13,618 nucleotides of DNA from Burkholderiales bacterium. GTDB lineage: Bacteria; Pseudomonadota; Gammaproteobacteria; Burkholderiales; Usitatibacteraceae. The notes under the pieces are model-generated. The model was not told the DNA's origin and ran no database searches. It worked only from the letters and a program-made list of their open reading frames with translations. The stretch's first letter is position 1, and every line of letters begins with the position of its first letter. The position numbers were made by a program, and so were the translations under genes. Positions 7,151-13,618 of the stretch are shown here, one piece after another. The DNA is taken from positions 1 to 13,618 of the forward strand of contig JAJAYN010000545.1 in the NCBI GenBank assembly GCA_026786225.1, read 5' to 3'.

Positions 7151-7926
7151 ACTTTTTCCTTGATGGCGATGCCTTCGCGCGCGAGCAGCTCTCTCGCGAA
7201 TGCAAAATGTGCTGCCGCGCCCTTTGACGCAGCGTCGTGCAATATTACGGGCTTCCCGTAAGACGGTGCTTCCGCGATTCGGATATTTCGTGGGATGACG
7301 GTGTCAAAAACCTTATCGCCGAAATGACTTTTTATTTCGTCGGAAACCTGGGTGGTTAACGACGAACGCGGGTCATACATGGTGCGCACCAACGCTTCGA
7401 TTTCTATTGATGGATTCAGATTTGCTTTCACTTTGCGCAATGTGCCAACCAGATCGCTCAGGCCTTCCAGCGCATAGTATTCGCACTGCATCGGAATGAT
7501 CACCGCGTTTGCGGCGGTCAAGGCATTCACCGTCAACATATTTAATGCTGGCGGACAATCGATCACCACAAAAGCGTAGTCGCTATCGACATGTGCCAAC
7601 GCGTCCTTCAAGCGAAATTCTCGGCGCTCAATATTGATTAATTCAATTTCCGCGCCGGCTAGCTCTCGGTTTGCGGGCAACACGTCGAAACCGCTTTCTG
7701 TACGAATACGCGCGTTAGCGACCGCGTATTCACCGAGGAGCACACCGTATACGGTATTTTCAACGCCATTCTTGTCCACGCCGCTACCGGTTGTCGCGTT
7801 ACCCTGCGGGTCAAGGTCTACCAAAAGCACGCTTTGTCCGTAATGCGCGAGTGTTGCTGATAGGTTCACGGCGACAGAGGTTTTACCAACGCCGCCTTTC
7901 TGATTTGCAACCGCAAAAACCTTCAT
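7147..7926 (-). CDS. parA: Chromosome partitioning ATPase ParA (Soj-like)
   Basis: Deviant Walker-A ATPase that forms dynamic gradients on the nucleoid and moves ParB-parS complexes apart. The 259 residues start at MKVFAVANQKGGVGKT, with signature lysine K10 and catalytic-loop K15. A' is VDLDPQGN (36-43) and Walker B is FVVIDCPP (119-126). It lacks the N-terminal helix-turn-helix of plasmid type Ia ParA, as expected of the chromosomal form. An in-frame ATG 60 bases upstream would add 20 basic residues overlapping rsmG and is rejected. The chosen ATG has an AAGG site overlapping the rsmG stop. The gap to rsmG is 7 nt, and its stop overlaps the parB start. Confidence 0.97.
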   Translation of the reverse strand: MKVFAVANQKGGVGKTSVAVNLSATLAHYGQSVLLVDLDPQGNATTGSGVDKNGVENTVYGVLLGEYAVANARIRTESGFDVLPANRELAGAEIELINIERREFRLKDALAHVDSDYAFVVIDCPPALNMLTVNALTAANAVIIPMQCEYYALEGLSDLVGTLRKVKANLNPSIEIEALVRTMYDPRSSLTTQVSDEIKSHFGDKVFDTVIPRNIRIAEAPSYGKPVILHDAASKGAAAHFAFARELLAREGIAIKEKV

Positions 7927-7933
7927 CGAAGCC

Positions 7934-8620
7934 TTATGTTTTCTCTTGTTTTTTCTTGATAACGACAAGGTGCCGCTGGCCGTCAACCTGCGGCACCTGC
8001 AAAGGGATTACTTCTTCAACGACAAAGGCACTCGAAACCCGCGCAATTTCATCGAGCGGGTGCACCCCCTTCATTGCCAGCATCTTTCCCTCATCGGTAC
8101 ACAGGTGTCCCGCGCCTTCGACAAAGTCTTTCAATTCAGCGAACGCCCGTGATATCACCACATCAAAAGTTTGCCGGGGCCGGTAACTCTCCACCCGCTG
8201 GGTAATGACGCTGGCATTGGTCAAGCGCAACTCCCCGATAACTTGGCGCACAAAAGTAGTCTTCTTGGTGATGGTATCGAGTAAGGTGACGCGCGCGTCC
8301 GGCGCGGTGGTGCCGAGCACAATTGCGAGCGGTATGCCAGGCAGTCCGCCGCCAGTGCCTACGTCTAATATGCGCTTGTGCCCTTCAATCTGCGATAAAA
8401 CGGAAATACTGTCGAGAATGTGTAACCCGATCATTCGTGCCGGGTCGCGCACCGCCGTCAGGTTATATACTTTATTCCATTTCTCGAGCAATGAAACGTA
8501 GCCCAATAGATTGTCACGCACAGCCTGACTAAGTGCCAAGCCCATTTCAGCGAGGCCACTTTCGAGCAACTCGCGTGGCGATGATTTATGCCCAAACTCA
8601 ACGACGGCGACGGCGCTCAT
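7934..8620 (-). CDS. rsmG: 16S rRNA m7G527 methyltransferase RsmG (GidB)
   Basis: S-adenosylmethionine-dependent enzyme that methylates N7 of G527 in 16S rRNA; loss of it is known to give low-level streptomycin resistance. The 228 residues are about 20 longer than E. coli RsmG, mostly at the N-terminus. The family stretch LEKWNKVYNLTAVRDP precedes SAM motif I, ILDVGTGGGLPGIP (about 84-97). Next come LLDTITKKTTFVRQV and FDVVISRAFAEL, and the conserved end QVDGQRHLVVIKK. No clear Shine-Dalgarno sequence is seen. A later ATG (residue 26) would remove part of the first conserved helix, so the long start is kept. It follows mnmG by 18 nt, the usual gidA-gidB pairing. Confidence 0.96.
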   Translation of the reverse strand: MSAVAVVEFGHKSSPRELLESGLAEMGLALSQAVRDNLLGYVSLLEKWNKVYNLTAVRDPARMIGLHILDSISVLSQIEGHKRILDVGTGGGLPGIPLAIVLGTTAPDARVTLLDTITKKTTFVRQVIGELRLTNASVITQRVESYRPRQTFDVVISRAFAELKDFVEGAGHLCTDEGKMLAMKGVHPLDEIARVSSAFVVEEVIPLQVPQVDGQRHLVVIKKKQEKT

Positions 8621-8638
8621 GTTCGCAATTACTTGTGT

Positions 8639-10558
8639 TTAAGCAGACTTTTGTTCGGCGACGGTCCTGGATGCTGCAAAACCGCGCTTCACATGCACCA
8701 GCAATAACGAAATCGCCGCAGGTGTAATGCCCTGAATGCGCGTAGCCTGTCCAACGGTTTCAGGCTTGTGCTGATTGAGTTTCAACTGCACTTCTTTGGA
8801 CAGCCCGTGCACACTGCGATAGTCGATATCACTCGGCAACAGCGTCCCCTCATGAGCGCGACTATTGTCGATCTCAGCTTGCTGGCGATCGATATAACCT
8901 TGGTACTTAGCGGCGATTTCGACCTGTTCGGTGACGGCTGTGCCCAGCGCCGGCGCGTCGCCCACACCTAGCGACATCAAGTCACCATGTGAAATATTTG
9001 GGCGCCGCAATAAATCAAACAACGAATACTCACGCTCAATTTCCTGGCCAAGGACGCGCACTGCGTCTGCGGGTTTCACCTTGGCAGGATGCGCCCATGT
9101 CGCTTTCAGTCGCGCCGTTTCTAGCTCGACTGCTTCGCGTTTTTCACAGAACGCCTTCCAACGCGCATCGTCTACCAGACCGAGTTCGCGTCCGATTTCT
9201 GTCAACCGGCTATCTGCGTTGTCTTCGCGCAATTGCAAGCGGTATTCAGCGCGGCTCGTAAACATGCGATAGGGCTCTGCGACACCGCGTGTTATCAAAT
9301 CATCGACCAGTACACCGATATAGGCTTCGTCACGACGAGGACACCATGCCGGCTGATCTTTGCTGCGCAACGCCGCATTGATACCCGCCAACATGCCCTG
9401 CGCGGCAGCTTCTTCATAGCCAGTAGTGCCATTGATTTGGCCAGCGAAAAACAAGCCTCCTATTGCCTTCGTTTCGAGGGATGATTTCAATCCGCGTGGA
9501 TCAAAGTAGTCATATTCAATCGCATAACCCGGACGTAAAATGTGCGCATTTTCAAGACCAGCAATTGATCGCACAAGGTTTAGTTGTACATCAAAAGGCA
9601 GCGAAGTTGAAATGCCATTTGGATAGAATTCATTGGTGGAAAGACCCTCTGGCTCCAAAAAAATTTGGTGGCTCGCCTTGTCCGCAAAGCGGTGAATTTT
9701 GTCTTCAATCGACGGACAATATCGCGGTCCCACACCTTCTATCACGCCGGTAAACATTGGCGAGCGATCCAAGCCTGCTCGAATAGCATCATGGGTCTGC
9801 TCATTGGTGTGCGTGACCCAACAGCTAACCTGCTGCGGATGCATTTCGCGTCGGCCCATATAAGAGAAGATAGGCGCAGGCTGATCGCCCGCTTGCTCAG
9901 TACACTTTGTAAAGTCAATGCTACGGCCATCGAGACGCGGCGGCGTGCCTGTCTTGAGCCGTCCAACAGGGAGATTAAGTTCGCGCAACCGAGCCGAAAG
10001 TGTCAGCGAAGGTGGATCACCCGCTCGCCCGCCCGCATAATTTTGCATACCGACATGAATTTTGCCGGAAAGAAAAGTACCTGCGGTCAATACCACTGTT
10101 GTGGCAACAAAGCGAATACCAACTTGCGTGATAACGCCGGTCACCATTGGGTTGCCATTTTCTTCGTCAAGCATCAGATCATCAACTGCCTGCTGGAAGA
10201 GCCACAAGTCAGGTTGATTTTCAAGGCGGGATCGAATCGCTGCGCGATACAGAGCGCGGTCAGCTTGTGCACGGGTTGCACGCACGGCGGGGCCCTTGCT
10301 GGCATTGAGTGTGCGAAATTGGATGCCCGATTCATCTGTGGCAAGCGCCATGGCGCCGCCCATTGCATCAATTTCCTTGACGAGATGGCCCTTCCCGATA
10401 CCGCCGATGGATGGGTTGCAGGACATCTGGCCGAGCGTTTCGATGGCGTGCGTCAGCAGCAACGTCTTGCATCCTGATCGGGCACTTGCGAGTGCGGCCT
10501 CTGTGCCGGCGTGACCGCCGCCAATTACAATTACATCAAATTTGTTTGGGAAGTACAT
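8639..10558 (-). CDS. mnmG: tRNA uridine 5-carboxymethylaminomethyl modification enzyme MnmG (GidA)
   Basis: FAD-dependent partner of MnmE that modifies the wobble uridine U34 of certain tRNAs (cmnm5U/nm5U), improving decoding of codons ending in A or G. The 639 residues are full length for the family. The FAD dinucleotide-binding loop GGGHAGTEAA is at about 13-22. The conserved segment LGQMSCNPSIGGIGKGHLVKE contains C47, and GPRYCPSIEDK contains C281 (equivalent to the E. coli catalytic-loop C277). LKTGTPPRLDGRSIDF and GLFFAGQINGTTGYEEAAAQG (FAD domain) are also present. The start is the family MxxP form but lacks an obvious ribosome site. It likely heads the mnmG-rsmG-parA-parB transcription unit. 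Confidence 0.98.
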   Translation of the reverse strand: MYFPNKFDVIVIGGGHAGTEAALASARSGCKTLLLTHAIETLGQMSCNPSIGGIGKGHLVKEIDAMGGAMALATDESGIQFRTLNASKGPAVRATRAQADRALYRAAIRSRLENQPDLWLFQQAVDDLMLDEENGNPMVTGVITQVGIRFVATTVVLTAGTFLSGKIHVGMQNYAGGRAGDPPSLTLSARLRELNLPVGRLKTGTPPRLDGRSIDFTKCTEQAGDQPAPIFSYMGRREMHPQQVSCWVTHTNEQTHDAIRAGLDRSPMFTGVIEGVGPRYCPSIEDKIHRFADKASHQIFLEPEGLSTNEFYPNGISTSLPFDVQLNLVRSIAGLENAHILRPGYAIEYDYFDPRGLKSSLETKAIGGLFFAGQINGTTGYEEAAAQGMLAGINAALRSKDQPAWCPRRDEAYIGVLVDDLITRGVAEPYRMFTSRAEYRLQLREDNADSRLTEIGRELGLVDDARWKAFCEKREAVELETARLKATWAHPAKVKPADAVRVLGQEIEREYSLFDLLRRPNISHGDLMSLGVGDAPALGTAVTEQVEIAAKYQGYIDRQQAEIDNSRAHEGTLLPSDIDYRSVHGLSKEVQLKLNQHKPETVGQATRIQGITPAAISLLLVHVKRGFAASRTVAEQKSA

Positions 10559-10727
10559 CGTCGTTGCTATACACCACGGATTGAAAACTTGGACGGGGAT
10601 TTTATGCGATGGCGCAGAAAATGGCTATCTAAAAGACGTTTCGCACCCTACCCAGCCTAGTACCCTTTGCCAGACAAGCATCATGGAAATGACGCCCAAC
10701 AATTTGCCCGTTAGGCCGGCAGGATCA
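10559..10727 (-). promoter_or_regulatory. mnmE-mnmG intergenic gap with a weak possible mnmG promoter
   Basis: This 169-nt gap holds no credible gene. On the minus strand a TAAAAT at 10599-10604, 41 nt before the mnmG ATG, could be a -10 element, but no good -35 hexamer lies 16-19 bp upstream. I see no intrinsic terminator for mnmE here, so mnmG may be transcribed both from mnmE read-through and from a weak local promoter. Confidence 0.25.
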
Positions 10728-12104
10728 CTACTTACCGACGCAAAATCGCCCGAATATCTCGCCAAGTAAGTCGTCAGGCGTGAACTCGCCGGTAATGCTT
10801 GAAAGCGCCAACTGAGCCAGGCGCAACTCCTCCGCAAAGAGCTCCAATTGCTCGCCAAGCGCTGCGGCCTTGCTGGTATGCGCGGCAGCTTCGTCCAGCG
10901 CAAGCAAATGACGCTCTCTCGCCAAAAAGACGCCTTCTGCACTAGGCAGCCAGCCAGCCACCTCCAGCAACCAACGGCGCAGCGCATCTATCCCCTCTCC
11001 GGTTACCGCCGAAACCTGGAGCGAGCGCGCCGATGATTCCATCACCCGTGTTTCACGTGAAACATATTGTGAACCAAGCAGGTCAATTTTATTGTGCACA
11101 ACAGCAACCATCAGGTCATTGGGTAAGCGGCCAAGAATCTCCAACTCATTTGCCGCCGTGGCGTAGCCCGCCTCCGTAATGAGAAGTGCTGCTCCAGCGT
11201 GCTCAATGGCCGACCAGGTTCGCGCGATGCCGATTTTTTCTACTTCGTCGTCAGTAACACGAATGCCAGCGGTGTCAATCAAATGGATAGGCACCCCCTC
11301 CAGCAATATGGTGGCCCTCACGTGATCGCGCGTCGTACCTGCAATTGGCGTCACTATCGCGACCTCGTCGCCAGCAAGGCAATTGAGAAGACTTGATTTT
11401 CCGACGTTTGGCGCACCGATAAGGACGACGGTAACGCCATCACGAAGAATCGCGCCCAGCTTGGACCTTCTGGCCAAAGCGGCCTGCAGGCCGCGTATTT
11501 CCTTGAGTTTACTTTGCAGCGCCCGATGGTCTGCCGGATCTATTTCTTCTTCCGGAAAATCAATGCATGCCTCGACATGCATGCGCAAATCCGTCAATGC
11601 CCTCGTCAGCGCGTGGACGTTGGCAGAGAACTCACCCGTCAACGTGCGCGCTGCAGACTTCGCGGCTGCCGCCGAGGTAGCTTCGATGATATCGGCAACC
11701 CCCTCAGCCTGTGCCAAATCGATCTTGCTATTCAAAAAGGCACGCTCGGTAAACTCTCCAGGGCGCGCTATTTTGCAGCCCACCTCAAAGCAACGACGCA
11801 ATAACGATTGCATCACAACCGGGCCGCCATGCCCCTGTAACTCAAGGACATCCTCGCCGGTATAGGAGTGCGGTGCCGGAAAGTAAATAGCGACACCCTG
11901 GTCAATAGTTTCGCGATCCGTATCCAGAAAAGTGGCGAGCGTCGCTACGCGCGGCTTGAGACTCTTGCCAATCAGCGCGTGCGTTAGTGCCATTAGTTCA
12001 AAACCTGATACTCGCACGACGCCTATTCCTCCGCGGCCAGGCGCAGTGGCAATGGCGGCGATGGTGTGTCTGGGTGGAGACGGTGTTAGGGATTGCGATG
12101 TCAT
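10728..12104 (-). CDS. mnmE: tRNA modification GTPase MnmE (TrmE)
   Basis: GTPase that works with MnmG on U34 of tRNA. From the ATG at 12102-12104 it has 458 residues. The N-terminal tetrahydrofolate-binding domain (about 1-118) begins with HTIAAIATAPGRGGIGVVRVSG. A helical domain contains HVEACIDFPEEEID. The inserted G domain has G1 GAPNVGKS (230-237), TTRD (257-260), DTAG (277-280) and NKID (338-341). The C-terminal CVGK motif carries the catalytic cysteine. An in-frame GTG four codons upstream lies in the middle of a parS-like palindrome, and the ATG is better because GGAA then falls 6 nt before it. A perfect parS is translated in frame between NKID and the G5 region. Confidence 0.97.
   Translation of the reverse strand: MTSQSLTPSPPRHTIAAIATAPGRGGIGVVRVSGFELMALTHALIGKSLKPRVATLATFLDTDRETIDQGVAIYFPAPHSYTGEDVLELQGHGGPVVMQSLLRRCFEVGCKIARPGEFTERAFLNSKIDLAQAEGVADIIEATSAAAAKSAARTLTGEFSANVHALTRALTDLRMHVEACIDFPEEEIDPADHRALQSKLKEIRGLQAALARRSKLGAILRDGVTVVLIGAPNVGKSSLLNCLAGDEVAIVTPIAGTTRDHVRATILLEGVPIHLIDTAGIRVTDDEVEKIGIARTWSAIEHAGAALLITEAGYATAANELEILGRLPNDLMVAVVHNKIDLLGSQYVSRETRVMESSARSLQVSAVTGEGIDALRRWLLEVAGWLPSAEGVFLARERHLLALDEAAAHTSKAAALGEQLELFAEELRLAQLALSSITGEFTPDDLLGEIFGRFCVGK
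11049..11064. promoter_or_regulatory. parS centromere site, perfect 16-bp consensus, inside mnmE
   Basis: The sequence TGTTTCACGTGAAACA is the exact palindromic parS consensus known from B. subtilis and many other bacteria. It lies within mnmE and is read in frame as part of Y-V-S-R-E-T. That places it in the variable loop between the NKID (G4) motif and the following conserved SA (G5) region of the GTPase domain. ParB is encoded about 3.9 kb away, on the same strand as mnmE. Confidence 0.95.
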
Positions 12105-12108
12105 GTTT

Positions 12109-12124
12109 TGTTCCACGTGGAACG
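12109..12124. promoter_or_regulatory. Second parS-like site at the mnmE translation start
   Basis: TGTTCCACGTGGAACG contains a perfect 14-bp palindrome (12110-12123) of the TTCCACGTGGAA parS variant known from Pseudomonas-type systems. It differs from an ideal 16-mer only at the outermost base. It ends 5 bp before the mnmE ATG and supplies the GGA ribosome-site bases. The site is 1,060 bp from the perfect parS in mnmE, and paired parS sites near parAB are typical. Confidence 0.82.
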
Positions 12125-12154
12125 ATTTAATAATTCAGCTGCGAATGTAGCATG

Positions 12155-12205
12155 CGCAAAAAGACAAAAGCCGCTAAGTAACTCCGCGGCTTTTGTCTTT
12201 TTGCG
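12155..12205. terminator. Bidirectional intrinsic terminator after yidC
   Basis: Two perfectly complementary 20-nt arms (12155-12174 and 12186-12205) flank an 11-nt loop. Each arm has a GC core (GCCGC/GCGGC) next to A- or T-rich tracts. On either strand the RNA therefore ends in a GC hairpin followed by a U-rich run (UUUUGUCUUUUU). It begins 15 nt past the yidC stop codon and so terminates yidC transcription. Because it is symmetrical it would also stop antisense transcription entering yidC. It implies mnmE needs its own promoter between about 12105 and 12154. Confidence 0.92.
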
Positions 12206-12220
12206 TCTTTAGGACAGCCC

Positions 12221-13618
12221 TTACTTTTTCGCACCCGTTTTGGCTTTTTCTGGGCTGAATGTCTTATTGATGTACCACTGCTGGCAAATACCGAGAATGT
12301 TCTGCATGGTCCAATACAAAACCAGACCCGCCGGAAAAAAGAAGAACATAACGGAGAACACCAGCGGCAGGATCAACATCACTTTTGCCTGTACCGGATC
12401 CGGTGGTGCCGGGTTCATCTTGGTCTGAATGAACATGGAAGCGCCCATGATGATTGGCAACACATAAAACGGATCCGGCGTGGAAAGATCGGTGATCCAC
12501 CCAATCCAGGGTGCATTGCGCAACTCAACCGCGCCAAGCAATACCCAATAGAGGGCAATAAAAAAAGGAATCTGAATAACAATGGGCAAGCAGCCCCCAA
12601 GCGGGTTTACATTCTCGGTTTTGTAAAGCTCCATCATCGCCTGGTTCATCTTCAGTTTGTCGTCCCCAAAGCGGGCCTTCATCGCCTCGATTTTCGGCGC
12701 CATGGTCTTCATGTGTGCAATGGATTTCCCGGCTTTTTGGTTAAGCGGAAAAAATACCAACTTGAGTAAGATTGTGAACAACACAATCGTCCATCCCCAA
12801 TTGCCGACTATTCCATTTATAAACGAGAGCACCAGGAACATTGGGCTGGCAAGCACGGTTAGCCAACCGTAATCCACGACCAGATCAAGGCCCGGTGCCA
12901 GTTTTTTGAGGTTCTCTTGTTCTTGCGGCCCAATATACAGCGGCATCGAAATGCTGCCGGCCGCGCCCGCATTGATCGCACCAACCGGCACGATCACACC
13001 CGCAGAGTAAAGTTTATCGCTTACCTTTTGCGTGAAAAACTCGCGCTTCATGCCGACCGGCGGTAACCACGCCGAAACAAAGTAGTGCTGGACCATCGCA
13101 ACCCAGCCATCCAACGACTCTTTGACAATGTCCTGCTTGTTCTTGTCGATATCCGAGAAACTTACTTTCTGGTACTTCTTTAGATCGGTATACACCGCCG
13201 GGCCCGTAAAGGTCACCACCCCCGTAAATGGGTTGCTGCCCGTGCTTTCTCCCTCTGGCGCATTGCCATCACGCAAAAACTGGAAGTATGCCTTTGGCGT
13301 AATTGACGCGCCGCTGTCATTCTTGAGGTCATAGCGAACATCAACAACATAGCTACCGCGCCTGAAGGTATAGGTCTTAATCACCGTGACGCCGACTAAG
13401 TCATTATTGGTTAGCGTGACATCAAGCTTTTCCGCGCCACCAAGATCAAACTTCTCACCGCTTACATTCCATAGCGCAGTGTGATTTGGCAAGCCTTGCC
13501 CTAACAACCCTGACTGTGCAACAAAGTATGCGCCCGCTTTGTCTTGTAACAAGTTGAATGGATGCTTGGCGTCGCCGTGGGCGGGATGCTTCAGCAACGT
13601 TACGGTACGAATGTCTCC
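12221..13618 (-). CDS. yidC: Membrane protein insertase YidC (5' end cut by window)
   Basis: Inserts and folds inner-membrane proteins alone or with SecYEG; known substrates include the ATP synthase c subunit encoded downstream. The frame is open to the window edge, leaving 465 residues. About 80-90 N-terminal residues, with the first transmembrane helix, are missing. The first visible residues are GDIRTVTLLKHPAHGD, in the periplasmic P1 beta-sandwich domain. The conserved C-terminal core follows: TM2 with LLKLVFFPLNQK, where lysine occupies the place of E. coli R366. Then come the charged cytoplasmic loop MAPKIEAMKARFGDDK, VNPLGGCLPIVIQIPFFIALYW, and the final helices ending in QQWYINKTF and a lysine-rich tail. 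Its own terminator follows. Confidence 0.98.
   Translation of the reverse strand, partial: GDIRTVTLLKHPAHGDAKHPFNLLQDKAGAYFVAQSGLLGQGLPNHTALWNVSGEKFDLGGAEKLDVTLTNNDLVGVTVIKTYTFRRGSYVVDVRYDLKNDSGASITPKAYFQFLRDGNAPEGESTGSNPFTGVVTFTGPAVYTDLKKYQKVSFSDIDKNKQDIVKESLDGWVAMVQHYFVSAWLPPVGMKREFFTQKVSDKLYSAGVIVPVGAINAGAAGSISMPLYIGPQEQENLKKLAPGLDLVVDYGWLTVLASPMFLVLSFINGIVGNWGWTIVLFTILLKLVFFPLNQKAGKSIAHMKTMAPKIEAMKARFGDDKLKMNQAMMELYKTENVNPLGGCLPIVIQIPFFIALYWVLLGAVELRNAPWIGWITDLSTPDPFYVLPIIMGASMFIQTKMNPAPPDPVQAKVMLILPLVFSVMFFFFPAGLVLYWTMQNILGICQQWYINKTFSPEKAKTGAKK

Noticed and set aside
7927..7986. Upstream ATG adding 20 residues to ParA
   Set aside because: The extension overlaps rsmG and is a basic, low-complexity stretch. 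The downstream ATG gives the standard Soj N-terminus with a ribosome site.
9665..10477. 270-codon plus-strand open frame opposite mnmG
   Set aside because: It lies wholly antisense to the well-conserved mnmG gene, and its protein is rich in Arg, Cys and His with no recognisable domain. It is a shadow frame.
10559..10727. Replication origin or DnaA box cluster in the gaps of this region
   Set aside because: No TTATCCACA-type boxes or AT-rich unwinding repeats were seen in any gap. The origin is probably nearby but outside the window.
11319..11324. CACGTG core in mnmE as a further parS
   Set aside because: The flanks (CCCT and ATCG) do not match TGTT(T/C) or its complement.
11564..11584. Repeated TGCATGC palindromes in mnmE
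   Set aside because: They encode the conserved MHVEACIDF segment, so protein constraint explains them well enough.

Overview
This window is a core, ordinary-looking stretch of a proteobacterial chromosome close to the replication origin. Every gene lies on the minus strand. Read in the direction of transcription (high to low coordinates) the order is yidC (5' end cut by the window) - mnmE - mnmG - rsmG - parA - parB - atpI - atpB - atpE - atpF - atpH - atpA - atpG - atpD (3' end cut). This order is typical of Beta- and Gammaproteobacteria. The protein sequences, especially AtpB, AtpE, MnmG and the lysine in YidC TM2, look betaproteobacterial to me. That placement comes from family memory, not a search. 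No gene is broken, no mobile element or RNA gene was seen, and no gene-free stretch exceeds 300 bases.

Region 1 (12105-13618) holds the YidC membrane insertase. It ends at a strong bidirectional intrinsic terminator, a perfect 20-bp stem, that isolates it from mnmE. Region 2 (7147-12104) holds the tRNA U34 modification pair mnmE and mnmG, the 16S rRNA m7G methyltransferase rsmG, and the chromosome segregation genes parA and parB. The last four genes are tightly packed (gaps of 18 and 7 nt, then a 4-nt overlap) and look co-transcribed. Two ParB-binding parS sites lie here. One is a perfect 16-bp palindrome inside the mnmE reading frame. The other is a variant palindrome sitting immediately before the mnmE start codon.

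Region 3 (1-6292) is the F1Fo ATP synthase operon atpIBEFHAG(D), running from membrane (Fo) to catalytic (F1) subunits. A good sigma70-type promoter (TTGACC, 18 bp, TAAAAT) lies in the 162-nt gap after parB, embedded in a cluster of three short palindromes. The c-subunit gene atpE has the strongest-looking ribosome site in an A-rich leader, consistent with the high copy number of that subunit. The catalytic residues I checked are present in the ATP synthase subunits.

The most noteworthy observations are the two parS sites embedded in mnmE (one translated in frame, one overlapping its translation start), the palindrome cluster at the atp promoter, and a two-residue insertion in AtpA just after the arginine finger. 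I found no sign of a new defence, mobile or biosynthetic system.
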